A stretch of 64,000 nt of DNA, from positions 1-64,000 of the forward strand of contig JAKBNL010000011.1 in NCBI GenBank assembly GCA_021831035.1. The letters are read 5' to 3'. The number at the start of each line of letters is the position of its first letter. Within the stretch, counting starts at the first letter, position 1. Both the position numbers and the translations under genes were made by a program. The DNA comes from Actinomycetes bacterium. Its GTDB lineage: Bacteria; Actinomycetota; Acidimicrobiia; Acidimicrobiales; RAAP-2. A model generated the notes under the pieces. The model was not told where the DNA came from and did no database searches. It was given only the letters and a program-made list of their open reading frames with translations. Positions 45,049-53,109 of the stretch are shown here, in pieces.

Positions 45049-45771
45049 GTGACCGAGACGAACGCAGCGCCCGGACCCCTCGCCCTCGTCGGCTCGGGTG
45101 AGTACCTGCCCCAGATGGCCGTCGTGGAGGGTGGCCTGCTCGAGGGCCGGCCCCGTCGCTACGTGCAGCTGGCCACCGCCGCGGTCCCCGACGGCCCCGA
45201 GGTCGTCGCGCGCTGGCACGACCTCGGACGGGCCCAGGCCGAGCGACTCGGCGTGGAGGCCGTCGTCGTGCCCGTGGCGAGCCGTGCCGACGCGCAGGAC
45301 CCGGCCATGGCGACGCTCGTCGAGGGCGCCGGGCTGGTCTACCTGTCGGGCGGCGACCCCCACTTCCTCGCCGACACCCTGCGCGACACCCTGGTCTGGC
45401 GCGCCATCGAGGCCGCCTGGCGGGAGGGGGCGGCGCTCGCGGGCTGCAGCGCCGGTGCCATGGCGCTCGGCGCGTGGATCCCCTCCATCCGTCACCCGCA
45501 GCGGGCGGCGACGGCCGGGCTGGGCCTGCTCGGCCGGCTCGGAGTGATCCCCCACTTCGACGCCTTCGGCCGGTGGGTCCCGGACTTCCTCACCCGGATG
45601 GTCCTGCCCGCCGAGGACACCCTCACCGTGCTCGGCATCGACGAGGAGACGGCCCTCGTGGGCGGTCCGACCACCTGGCGGGTCGAGGGGCGCTCGAGCG
45701 TGTGGCGCCTCAACGCCGCGCGCCGCGAACAGTGGCCCGCGGGGACGACGGTGTCGCTCGCGCTGGCCTAG
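45049..45771 (+). CDS. Peptidase S51 / cyanophycinase-like hydrolase
   Basis: A 240-residue class-I-glutaminase-fold protein. The nucleophile motif GCSAGAMALG (Ser) and YLSGGDPHFLADTLR place it in the PepE/cyanophycinase (S51) family, which cleaves Asp-X or aspartyl-arginine bonds. Full Ser-His-Glu triad assignment is uncertain; HFDAFGR is the likely His region. The stop is shared through CTAG with the reductase gene. Confidence 0.82.
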   Translation: MTETNAAPGPLALVGSGEYLPQMAVVEGGLLEGRPRRYVQLATAAVPDGPEVVARWHDLGRAQAERLGVEAVVVPVASRADAQDPAMATLVEGAGLVYLSGGDPHFLADTLRDTLVWRAIEAAWREGAALAGCSAGAMALGAWIPSIRHPQRAATAGLGLLGRLGVIPHFDAFGRWVPDFLTRMVLPAEDTLTVLGIDEETALVGGPTTWRVEGRSSVWRLNAARREQWPAGTTVSLALA

Positions 45772-46976
45772 CGGGCGGCCTCGACCTTGTCGAGGTGGTA
45801 GCGGATCTGGATCGCCGCGGCGGCACCCTCGCCGACCGCCGAGGCGAGCTGCTTGGTCGAGCCCCGACGCACGTCGCCGGCCGCGAAGACGCCCGGCATC
45901 GAGGTGCGGAACTGCTCGTCGGTCACCACGAAGCCCCGCTCGTCGAGGTCGAGGGCACCGGCGAGGAACGACGTGTTCGGGTCCAGCCCGATGAAGACGA
46001 AGGCCCCCGAGGCCGGGTGGTCGCGCCGGACACCGGTCGCGCGTTCCTCGAGCACGACGCTCGTGAGCTTGTGCGTCTCGCCCGCGACGAAGCCGACGAC
46101 CGCCGTGTTGGTCACGACGGTCATCTGGGGGTGCGCGCGCACCTTGTCCTGGAGGAGGCGGCTCGCGGCCAGGGCGTCGGCGAACTCGACCACGGTCACG
46201 TGCCGGGCGAACTGGGTGAGGAAGAGGCCCTCTTCGAGCCCGCTGTTGCCCCCTCCCACGACGACGACCTCGTCGACACCGCGGTAGAACGGGCCGTCGC
46301 AGGTCGCACAGAAGTGGATGCCGGCGCCGATGAGATCGGCCTCGCCCTCGGCCCCGGTGCGCCGGTACAGCGAGCCCGTCGCCACCAGCACCGCCGGGGC
46401 GCGGTAGAGGTCCCCGGTCGAGGTCGCCACCGCCAGCTCGCGCCCCTCGGGGGCGAGCGAGGACACGGCGACGGCCTGGAGGATCTCGACGCCGTAGCGC
46501 TCGGCCTGGCGGCGTATCCGCTCGGCGAGCTCGTGGCCGGCCACCCCGTCGGGGAAGCCCGGGTAGTTGTCGAGGCGCTCGGTGACCCCGGCCTGGCCAC
46601 CCACCGCCGACTTCTCGACGATGAGCACGCGCTCGTTCTCTCGCGCGGCGTAGATCGCGGCGGTGAGCCCGGTCGGCCCCCCGCCCACGACGACGAGGTC
46701 GTAGTGGGTCGAGCGCGCCGAGCGCGCGAGGCCCAGCTTGTCGGCCAGCTCGTCGTTGCTCGGCTCAGCGAGGTGGGACCCGTCGGGAAAGACGATGGTC
46801 GGGATCACGCGCGCGCCGTTGTTGTAACGCTCCACGACCTCGGTCATCTCGGGGCGCTGCTCGAGGTCGACCCACTCGAAGGGCACCCGCTGCTCGCCGA
46901 GGAAGGCCTTCGCACGCCGACAGTCCGGGCACCAGTTCGCCCCGATGACGGTGATCGTCTCGCTCACTACGTCCAC
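45768..46976 (-). CDS. Glutaredoxin/mycoredoxin-thioredoxin reductase fusion
   Basis: A 402-residue two-domain protein. Residues about 8-80 form a glutaredoxin/mycoredoxin domain with C-P-D-C (NWCPDC) and the cis-Pro segment RVIPTIVF. Residues 95-400 form a complete thioredoxin reductase: FAD loop VVVGGGPTGLTAA, redox motif CATC, NADPH loop VVVGGGNSGLEEG and the FAD-closing GVFAAGDVR. The reductase could thus reduce its own fused redoxin. The start is GTG at 46976 with GAGGAGGG upstream. Confidence 0.87.
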   Translation of the reverse strand: MDVVSETITVIGANWCPDCRRAKAFLGEQRVPFEWVDLEQRPEMTEVVERYNNGARVIPTIVFPDGSHLAEPSNDELADKLGLARSARSTHYDLVVVGGGPTGLTAAIYAARENERVLIVEKSAVGGQAGVTERLDNYPGFPDGVAGHELAERIRRQAERYGVEILQAVAVSSLAPEGRELAVATSTGDLYRAPAVLVATGSLYRRTGAEGEADLIGAGIHFCATCDGPFYRGVDEVVVVGGGNSGLEEGLFLTQFARHVTVVEFADALAASRLLQDKVRAHPQMTVVTNTAVVGFVAGETHKLTSVVLEERATGVRRDHPASGAFVFIGLDPNTSFLAGALDLDERGFVVTDEQFRTSMPGVFAAGDVRRGSTKQLASAVGEGAAAAIQIRYHLDKVEAAR

Positions 46977-47058
46977 GCGACCCTCCTCGGTGCCCGTCGG
47001 CTGGGACGCCACCCTAGCCTCCGGCCCCCGAGGGTCCGGCGGGCCTAGCGTGACCGCG

Positions 47059-47625
47059 ATGGCTCGCCCCCACCGGCTCACCGCGGCCGCCCGGTCGGTC
47101 GCCGGGGGACAGTCCGTCTTCTTCGGGTCACTGCTCGTCTGCGTGGCCCTCGCCCCCCACCTGGTCCTCAAGGACCGCGAGGTCGGGGTGAGCAACTTCG
47201 GGGTCCACGCCGCCACCGTCGTGCCCTACAGCGTCGCCCTCGTCGGCTCGGTCGTCGGTCTCGCCCGAGCCGCGGCGCGCGTGCGGTGCCCCTACGCCCG
47301 CGGCTACGTCGCGTGCGCGCTCTGCTACGGCGCGGCCCTCGTGACGACCTACCCCTACCACCTCGACTCGGGGCTGAGGATCCTCCACGACGCCACCGGG
47401 ATCGTCACCCTGGTCGTCTCGTTCGCCCTCGGGGTGGCGGCCCTCGCGCGCGAACGGCGCCTGGCGCCCGTGTTCGCGCTGCACCTCGCGGGGCTCGCGG
47501 TGGGCGCCGTCACGCTGGTCGGCGCGTGGCACCTCCTCCTCCTCGCCCAGGTCTCGACGAGCGTCGCCTTCAGCGTGGAGGCGGCCGTCCTCGCCCAGCG
47601 CGTGTCCCTCGAGCGCCCGGGCTAG
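47059..47625 (+). CDS. Six-helix membrane protein of unknown function
   Basis: A 188-residue protein with about six hydrophobic helices and short loops. No catalytic motif is recognised; the segment YPYHLDSGLRILHDATGI between helices is the most distinctive part. TAGCGT (47046-47051) stands 7 bases before the ATG, so it is leaderless. The stop is shared through CTAG with the next convergent gene. Confidence 0.75.
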   Translation: MARPHRLTAAARSVAGGQSVFFGSLLVCVALAPHLVLKDREVGVSNFGVHAATVVPYSVALVGSVVGLARAAARVRCPYARGYVACALCYGAALVTTYPYHLDSGLRILHDATGIVTLVVSFALGVAALARERRLAPVFALHLAGLAVGAVTLVGAWHLLLLAQVSTSVAFSVEAAVLAQRVSLERPG

Positions 47626-47972
47626 ATGATCGGCGCGGTTCCCTCGGTCGGCTCGATCGAGGTGTGCGCCCGCAGCGCCGCCTCGAAGGCCGCGGGGTCG
47701 TCGGGGGTGACAAAGGGCCGCACGGACCGGCCGAGGTCGAGCACGAAGCCCACCTTCTTGCGCGGACGGCCGGGATCGAGGTTGGCCCAGTAGCGCGGGT
47801 TCGCGGTCCCCCAGATCCGCCCCCGGCCCCGGGCGAGGCCGAGGTCGACCCGAGTCACGCCGCGGATCGACCCGTAGGGGATCGACTTGGTGCCGCCGGG
47901 GAAGTAGTACGCGTGGATCCGCACCGCGCCCGCGGTGCACTCGATCCGCGCGTCGGCGTACGTGTCGCCCAC
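47622..47972 (-). CDS. Small PH-like beta protein of unknown function
   Basis: A 116-residue protein dominated by predicted beta strands: the segment IHAYYFPGGTKSIPYGSIRG, then IWGTANPRYWANLDPGRPRK, then PFVTPDDPAAFEAALRAH. This order resembles bacterial PH-like domains (short strands plus one C-terminal helix). Cytoplasmic, no helix long enough to span a membrane. TAGGCT (47979-47984) is 6 bases from the GTG. Confidence 0.7.
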   Translation of the reverse strand: MGDTYADARIECTAGAVRIHAYYFPGGTKSIPYGSIRGVTRVDLGLARGRGRIWGTANPRYWANLDPGRPRKKVGFVLDLGRSVRPFVTPDDPAAFEAALRAHTSIEPTEGTAPII

Positions 47973-48017
47973 GTCGCCAGCCTACGTCCGACCGGGGGCG
48001 GGCGCTAGGGTCGGCGC

Positions 48018-48469
48018 GTGCGCGTCCCCCCTGGCCTTCGCGACACGGGCTTTCGGGCGCTGAACGCGTTCACCGGGGCGTCGTGCGCCTCACCCGGGGG
48101 CGGCTCGGCCGTCGGGCCTTCGGCATGGACGTGATCGAGCTGCACACGACCGGCGCGCGCACGGGACTCGCGCGCACGACCCTGCTCACGGTGCCGGTGC
48201 GCGACGGCGACTCCCTGGTCGTGGTGGCCTCCAAGGGCGGCGACGATCGGGACCCCCAGTGGCTGGGGAACCTCGTCGCCCGACCCGAGGTCGACGTCAC
48301 CCTGGCGGGCGTGCGGCGGCCGATGCGGGCCCGGGTCGCGGGTCCCGACGAGGCCGCCGCGCTGTGGCCGCGGGTGGTCGCGCGCTACGGCCCCTACGAC
48401 GGCTACCGGCGCCGCGCCGCGCGCGCGATCCCCCTCGTCGTGCTCGAACCGGACGCCGCGAAGTCGTAA
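48018..48469 (+). CDS. Deazaflavin (F420)-dependent nitroreductase family protein, apparently frameshifted near its N-terminus
   Basis: The frame starting at GTG 48083 encodes 128 residues of the DUF385/Ddn family (ELHTTGARTGLARTTLL, ASKGGDDRDPQWLGNL, PRVVARYGPYDGYRRR). The missing N-terminus is found in another frame: a leaderless GTG at 48018, 6 bases after TAGGGT, gives MRVPPGLRDTGFRALNAFTG, the expected family opening, then runs into a TGA. A one-base loss around 48075-48083 would join the two into a protein of about 150 residues. Either a sequencing error, a recent mutation, or translation of the short form only. Confidence 0.7.
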
Positions 48470-48565
48470 CGACCCTACGAACTTCTCACCGGCCCGTGGA
48501 TCACGGGCTTCTCGAGACCTCGCGCCCTCGGGGCGGCCACCAGGGGCCACCTAGCGTGGTCACCC

Positions 48566-49297
48566 GTGGGGTGGGTCCGCAAGCCGACGATCTGGGGTGG
48601 GGTGTGCGCCGCGTGCGGCACTCGCCTCGACCACCTCCACGAGGCCTGGCTCGACGGCGAGGGCTCGGTGCGCTGCCTCGCGTGCGGCCCGGGCGAGGGC
48701 CGGACCCCCGAGTCCACCCTCGCCACGGCCGTCCCCCGCGCGCGCGCCGCCGGGGCGTCGAGGCGCCCCCGTCGCGTGGCGGCCACCGGGCTCGGGGCAC
48801 CCGAGCACCCGACCGACCGGGCCCTCGCCGACCTGCTGGTCGTGGGGGGTCACGTCCTCACCGGACGCGCGACGCCCGCCGGCCGGCCGATCGGCCACGT
48901 GGTCGTCGCCCGAACGGGGGTCTGGGTCATCGAGTCGCGCTCGTGGGCCGGGCGCGTCGAGTACCGGCCCACCCCGACCTCGAGCGGACGGCACCGGCTG
49001 CTGGTCGGGGGCGTCGACCGCACGGAGGAGGCCGAGGCCGTGGCCGCGCTCGCCGCGGACGTGAGCGCCCTCACCGGAGCGTCCGCGCCGGTCGAGCCGG
49101 CGCTCGCGATCACCCTCGGCGACTGGAACCTCGCGTCGCTGCCGAGCCTGGTGCTCAACCGCCCCATTCGCCACGGCGCCGTCTGGGTCGGCCCCCCGCG
49201 CCTGCTCGTCGCGCGGATCAACGCCTCGGGCCCCCTCGAGCCCCCCGCGGTCGACGAGCTCGGCGCCCTGCTCGAGGAGCGTCTGGGCCGAGGCTGA
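48566..49297 (+). CDS. Zinc-ribbon plus NERD-domain protein
   Basis: A 243-residue protein. The first 45 residues hold two C-x2-C pairs (CAACG, CLACG) of a zinc ribbon. The NERD (nuclease-related) domain starts near 85: GHVLTGRATP, then VVVARTGVWVIESRSWAGRVEYR, the family core in which the usual Lys after the conserved Glu is replaced. NERD proteins are thought to act on DNA; catalysis is uncertain here. TAGCGT (48552-48557) is 8 bases before the GTG. Confidence 0.72.
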   Translation: MGWVRKPTIWGGVCAACGTRLDHLHEAWLDGEGSVRCLACGPGEGRTPESTLATAVPRARAAGASRRPRRVAATGLGAPEHPTDRALADLLVVGGHVLTGRATPAGRPIGHVVVARTGVWVIESRSWAGRVEYRPTPTSSGRHRLLVGGVDRTEEAEAVAALAADVSALTGASAPVEPALAITLGDWNLASLPSLVLNRPIRHGAVWVGPPRLLVARINASGPLEPPAVDELGALLEERLGRG

Positions 49298-49694
49298 GGT
49301 CGGGAGCCTCGAGCGGGTCCACGATCCTCGCGCGGCCCGTGCTCGGGTGACCCGAAAGGGGACCGAGTCGCGCCGGCGGCCCGCCTCGCCGCGCGAGGGA
49401 GGAGCGGGCCCGCGCCCGACCCCTCGCGCCCGGGGACGGACCGCCCCCGGGCGGCGATCGAGCGAACCTCGCGCGTCGGTCTTGCGCTCCACCGCGGCGC
49501 GCCGACGCTCCTCGAGCGGCCGGCCACGGCGGAACGGGCCCCCGACCCCCCCGTCGGGCACGACGGCGTCGCGGTAGCGGGTGCGATCGCGCGACCACGG
49601 TGGCGAGGTCGCCGGCGTCGTCGGGCCGTAGCGGCGAGACGGTGACCCCGCGAGCGACGAGGGTCGCGTCGAGGTGGGGACGCTCTCCGACGCG
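49298..49694 (-). pseudogene. 397-base gap with a possible decayed reading frame
   Basis: No intact gene is seen. On the minus strand directly after the acetyltransferase stop, one frame reads VTVSPLRPDDAGDLATVVAR, an acetyltransferase-like opening. A neighbouring frame continues RYRDAVVPDGGVGGPF, as if one base were gained or lost near 49585. No credible start codon, and the rest is low-complexity Arg-rich translation. It may be a decayed GNAT gene or just GC-rich spacer. Confidence 0.25.
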
Positions 49695-50171
49695 TCAGGC
49701 GTCGAGTTCCTTGGCCATCGAGACGGCGAGCTCGCGGTAGCCCAGCGAGACGTAGAGCGAACGGGCGACCGCGTTGTTGCCCCAGACGTTGAGGCCGAGC
49801 CTCGAGCCGCCGGCACCGCGCACCCACGCCTCGGCCAGCTCCATCGCGAGGCGGCCGTAGCCCCGCCCCCGTTCGGCCTCGTCGACCTCGACGTCGTAGA
49901 TGTAGTACTCGCCCTCGACCTCGCCCTCGCCCGAGGGCCGGCCGATCCACAGGACCCCCACCGGACGGCCCCCGACGAGGACGTCGAACACGTGGTTCCC
50001 CTCGGCCAGGCCCTCGTCGCTCGCGAGGCCGGCCCGGTTGCGCGCCACGTTGGCGTCGGCCGCCTCCTCGCTGAATCCGGCCGCCACGATCGAGGACCGG
50101 TAGTCGGCCCACATCCCGGGCAGCCACTCGGCGAGCCGCTCGGGGCCCATCTCGCGTAGCTCCCCTTCCAT
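49695..50171 (-). CDS. GNAT-family N-acetyltransferase
   Basis: A 158-residue acetyltransferase. VFDVLVGGRPVGVLWIGR, IYDVEVDEAERGRGYGRLAMELAE (acetyl-CoA loop) and LNVWGNNAVARSLYVSLGYR are typical GNAT motifs, close to the group acetylating small amines. The ATG overlaps the upstream acetyltransferase stop (TGATG), giving two adjacent GNAT genes in one operon. Confidence 0.87.
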   Translation of the reverse strand: MEGELREMGPERLAEWLPGMWADYRSSIVAAGFSEEAADANVARNRAGLASDEGLAEGNHVFDVLVGGRPVGVLWIGRPSGEGEVEGEYYIYDVEVDEAERGRGYGRLAMELAEAWVRGAGGSRLGLNVWGNNAVARSLYVSLGYRELAVSMAKELDA

Positions 50172-50779
50172 CACGACCCCCCGTCCCGGGTGCCGACCGT
50201 CGGCTCGACGAACCGGCTCACGACCCACGCGTGCTTGCCGACCTGGCGACCCCGGGAGAAGCCGTAGTCCTCGAAGAGCTCGACGGTCGCGCTGAAGAGG
50301 AAGCGGCCCTGGGCCACTCGACCGGCGGTCGTCTCGGGGATCGCCTCGACGAGGCCCCCGCCGGCGGCGGCGATCTGCTCGAGCGCCCCCTCGAGGGCGC
50401 GGCGCGCGACGCCCCGGCCCCGGTGGGCCTTGTCGACGAAGACGCACCCCACGCGCCAGCGCGCCGGCGCAGGCGGGTCCTGGTCGTAGGCGCGCTCGTG
50501 CTTTAAGTGGAGCGTCTCGGCCGGCCCGTACTGGCACCAGCCCTGGGCGCGACCCTCGCCGTCGAGCACGAGCGCGGCGTGGGCCCGGCCCGCGCGCACC
50601 AGCGCCTCTTTGAGGGTGCGCGGGTCCGAGACCCCGCGCACGTACTCGACGTGGTTGGGGGCGCACCAGCACCCGCCGTAGATCCCGTTGTTGCGCTCGA
50701 CGAGGTCGGCGAAGGCGTCCCAGGTCGAGGCGTCGAGGGGGCGGACCGAGAGGTCCTGGCCGTCGGCCGGCGCGCTCAC
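50171..50779 (-). CDS. GNAT-family N-acetyltransferase
   Basis: A 202-residue acetyltransferase with the motif pattern RNNGIYGGCWCAPNH near the N-terminus, GWCQYGPAETLHLKH, the acetyl-CoA loop DKAHRGRGVARRALEGALEQI and a C-terminal EDYGFSRGRQVGKHAWVV. Relatives are common uncharacterised actinobacterial GNATs. The GTG at 50779 overlaps the DUF1707 stop by 4 bases. Confidence 0.87.
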   Translation of the reverse strand: MSAPADGQDLSVRPLDASTWDAFADLVERNNGIYGGCWCAPNHVEYVRGVSDPRTLKEALVRAGRAHAALVLDGEGRAQGWCQYGPAETLHLKHERAYDQDPPAPARWRVGCVFVDKAHRGRGVARRALEGALEQIAAAGGGLVEAIPETTAGRVAQGRFLFSATVELFEDYGFSRGRQVGKHAWVVSRFVEPTVGTRDGGS

Positions 50780-51129
50780 GCGAACGAGGCGATCGCCCAG
50801 GGGACCGTCACCCAGAGCGGCCACCATCCCTGGACGCCCCCGCCCGTGACCAGGATCACCGCCCAGATGCCCCAGAGCGCGCCCACCGAACTCACGAAGC
50901 GGCGCACGTGGCGACGGGCCCGGAGCCCCCGCGGGGGTGGTGGCGGGGGCGGCGCCGGCAGGTCGGCCGTGAGCACGGCCGCCTCGCCGTGGGTCTTCGC
51001 CCGGAAGAGGGCGTCCAGGCGCTGGCCGAACTCGACGACGTCGAGTCGGCCCTCGGCCGCGGCGTCGCGCAGTCGCGCGACGACTCCCTCGCGCTCGCCG
51101 TCCGAGAGGCGCAGGTCGGGGTTGTCCAT
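50776..51129 (-). CDS. DUF1707 domain protein with two C-terminal membrane helices
   Basis: A 117-residue protein. The first 55 residues (NPDLRLSDGEREGVVARLRD, then EGRLDVVEFGQRLDALFRAK) are a DUF1707 (SHOCT-like) domain. A poly-Pro stretch and two hydrophobic helices follow. Function unknown; often a stress- or antibiotic-related membrane protein in actinobacteria. An upstream GTG at 51147 is possible but the ATG at 51129 begins at the domain edge. Confidence 0.83.
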   Translation of the reverse strand: MDNPDLRLSDGEREGVVARLRDAAAEGRLDVVEFGQRLDALFRAKTHGEAAVLTADLPAPPPPPPPRGLRARRHVRRFVSSVGALWGIWAVILVTGGGVQGWWPLWVTVPWAIASFA

Positions 51130-51287
51130 CGCGAGAGATACTCCCACGCGACCCCGGGCCGGTCAACGTGCGCCGGGCGCGCCATTCCCGGGCGGTCGGG
51201 ACGAACGTCACTAAGGACCAAAGCCCCCCCGCCGGAGGGGGCCCGGCGACGGTACGGTCGTCCCGGGGGGCGGAAGCGAGGCGGGCC

Positions 51288-51875
51288 ATGTTCCAGGTGC
51301 GGATCCACGGTCGCGGGGGCCAGGGCGTGGTCACCGCGGCCGAGCTGCTCGCCGTCGCCGCCTTCGACCGGGGCCGCCACGCCCAGGCCTTCCCCAGCTT
51401 CGGCTCCGAGCGCACCGGGGCCCCGGTCGTCTCCTACTGCCGGATCGACGACCACGAGATCCGCACCCGAGAGCCGATCGACGCACCCGACGCCGTCATC
51501 GTCCAGGACGTCACCCTGGTACACCACGTCGACCTCTTCGGGGGCCTCCGCCCGTCGGGCTACGTGCTCGTGAACACCTCGCTGCCCCTCGGCGAGCTCG
51601 GCCTCGACGACAACGTCGCCGCCCTGCCCGGCGGGCACGTCGCCGGGTGCCCGGCCACCGAGCTGGCCCTCGCCCACGTGGGCCGTGCCGTGCCCAACGT
51701 GCCCCTGCTCGGCGCCTTCTGCGCACTGACCGGCGAGGTGCCCCTCGAGGCGCTCGCCCGAGCGCTGCGCCACCGTTTCGCCCGCGAGGTCGCCGAACGC
51801 AACGTGGCGGCCGCGAGCGCCGCCTTCGACCTCGTCCGCGACCTCGAGGAGGCCCACCGTGCTCCAACAGCTTGA
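51288..51875 (+). CDS. 2-oxoacid:acceptor oxidoreductase, gamma subunit
   Basis: A 195-residue PorG-type subunit. VRIHGRGGQGVVTAAELLA and FPSFGSERTGAPVVSYCRI are the family hallmarks. It heads a four-gene operon (gamma, alpha, beta, NAD(P)H/ferredoxin subunit) for thiamine-diphosphate-dependent oxidation of a 2-oxoacid to its acyl-CoA. A TACGGT hexamer (51253-51258) lies about 30 bases upstream of the ATG. It overlaps the alpha gene by 17 bases. Confidence 0.92.
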   Translation: MFQVRIHGRGGQGVVTAAELLAVAAFDRGRHAQAFPSFGSERTGAPVVSYCRIDDHEIRTREPIDAPDAVIVQDVTLVHHVDLFGGLRPSGYVLVNTSLPLGELGLDDNVAALPGGHVAGCPATELALAHVGRAVPNVPLLGAFCALTGEVPLEALARALRHRFAREVAERNVAAASAAFDLVRDLEEAHRAPTA

Positions 51876-53109
51876 GGGCTCGCGCGCCGTCGCCGAGACC
51901 GTCGCGCGCTGCCGGCCCGAGGTCGTGTGCGCCTACCCGATCTCGCCCCAGACCCACATCATCGAGGCCCTCGGGGCGATGGTGAAGGACGGTCGGCTCG
52001 CGCCGTGCGAGTTCATCAACGTCGAGTCGGAGTACGCCGCCATGTCGGTCTCGATCGGGGCGTCGGCCGCGGGGGCCCGGACCTACACCGCCACCGCCAG
52101 TCAGGGCCTGCTGTTCATGATCGAGGCCGTCTACAACGCGGCCGGTCTGGGCCTGCCGGTCGTGATGACCCTCGCGAACCGCGCCATCGGGGCGCCCATC
52201 AACATCTGGAACGACCACAGCGACGCCATGGCCGTGCGCGACGCCGGCTGGATCCAGCTCTTCGCCGAGACCAACCAGGAGGCCGCCGACCTCCACGTCC
52301 AGGCCTTCCGGCTCGCCGAGGCGCTCTCGGTGCCGGTGATGGTCTGCATGGACGGGTTCATCCTCACCCACGCCGTGGAGGCCGTCGACCTCATCGACCA
52401 GGCCGTCGTCGACTCGTTCCTCCCGCCCTACGAGCCCCGACAGGTCCTCGACCCCGACGATCCCGTCTCGATCGGGGCGATGGTGGGGCCCGAGGCCTTC
52501 GAGGAGGTCCGCTACCTCGCCCACCTGCGCCAGCTCGACGCGCTCGAGCTCATCCCGAGCGTGGCCGAGGAGTTCGCCGCGCTCACCGGGCGCGCGAGCG
52601 GGGGCCTCCTGCACCCCTACCGCCTCGAGGACGCCGAGACCGTGATCGTCGCCATGGGCTCGGTCCTGGGCACCATCAAAGACGCCGTCGACGCCCGGCG
52701 CGAGGCCGGCGAGCGCGTCGGCGTGCTCGGGGTGGCCGCGTTCCGCCCCTTCCCCATCGCGGCCGTGGCCGACGCCCTCCACGGAGCCCGTCGGGTCATC
52801 GTGGTGGAGAAGGCGTTCAGCCTGGGCATGGGCGGGGTGCTCGCGACCGACGTCGCGACGGCCTCGCCCGCCTCGGGCCCCGACCTCGCCACCGTCGTGG
52901 CCGGCCTCGGCGGTCGCCCCATCACCCGGCGCGACGTCGAGGGGGTCCTCGAGCGCTCGGCCCGGGGCACCCTGCCCCGGCTCAGCTTCCTCAACCTCGA
53001 CGAGGACGTCGTCGCGCGAGAGCGCGCGCGCATGGCCGCCTCGCGCCGGTCGGGACCGTTCGCCGAGAACGTGCTGCGCGACGTCGCGACGGGGGGTGCC
53101 CGCCGATGA
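51859..53109 (+). CDS. 2-oxoacid:acceptor oxidoreductase, alpha subunit
   Basis: A 416-residue PorA-type subunit. CAYPISPQTHIIEAL, ESEYAAMSVSIGASAAGART, TATASQGLLFMIEAVYNAAGLGLPVVM and NDHSDAMAVRDAGWIQL are typical of the pyrimidine-binding half. The C-terminal domain II has VVAMGSVLGTIKDAVD. In pyruvate, 2-oxoisovalerate and phenylglyoxylate enzymes this subunit pairs with the beta subunit to form the ThDP site. GTG start; overlaps the beta gene by 4 bases. Confidence 0.93.
   Translation: MLQQLEGSRAVAETVARCRPEVVCAYPISPQTHIIEALGAMVKDGRLAPCEFINVESEYAAMSVSIGASAAGARTYTATASQGLLFMIEAVYNAAGLGLPVVMTLANRAIGAPINIWNDHSDAMAVRDAGWIQLFAETNQEAADLHVQAFRLAEALSVPVMVCMDGFILTHAVEAVDLIDQAVVDSFLPPYEPRQVLDPDDPVSIGAMVGPEAFEEVRYLAHLRQLDALELIPSVAEEFAALTGRASGGLLHPYRLEDAETVIVAMGSVLGTIKDAVDARREAGERVGVLGVAAFRPFPIAAVADALHGARRVIVVEKAFSLGMGGVLATDVATASPASGPDLATVVAGLGGRPITRRDVEGVLERSARGTLPRLSFLNLDEDVVARERARMAASRRSGPFAENVLRDVATGGARR

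Noticed and set aside
49347..49577. 76-codon plus-strand frame in the gap after the NERD gene
   Set aside because: Arg/Pro/Ser composition only, no start context and no recognisable motif.
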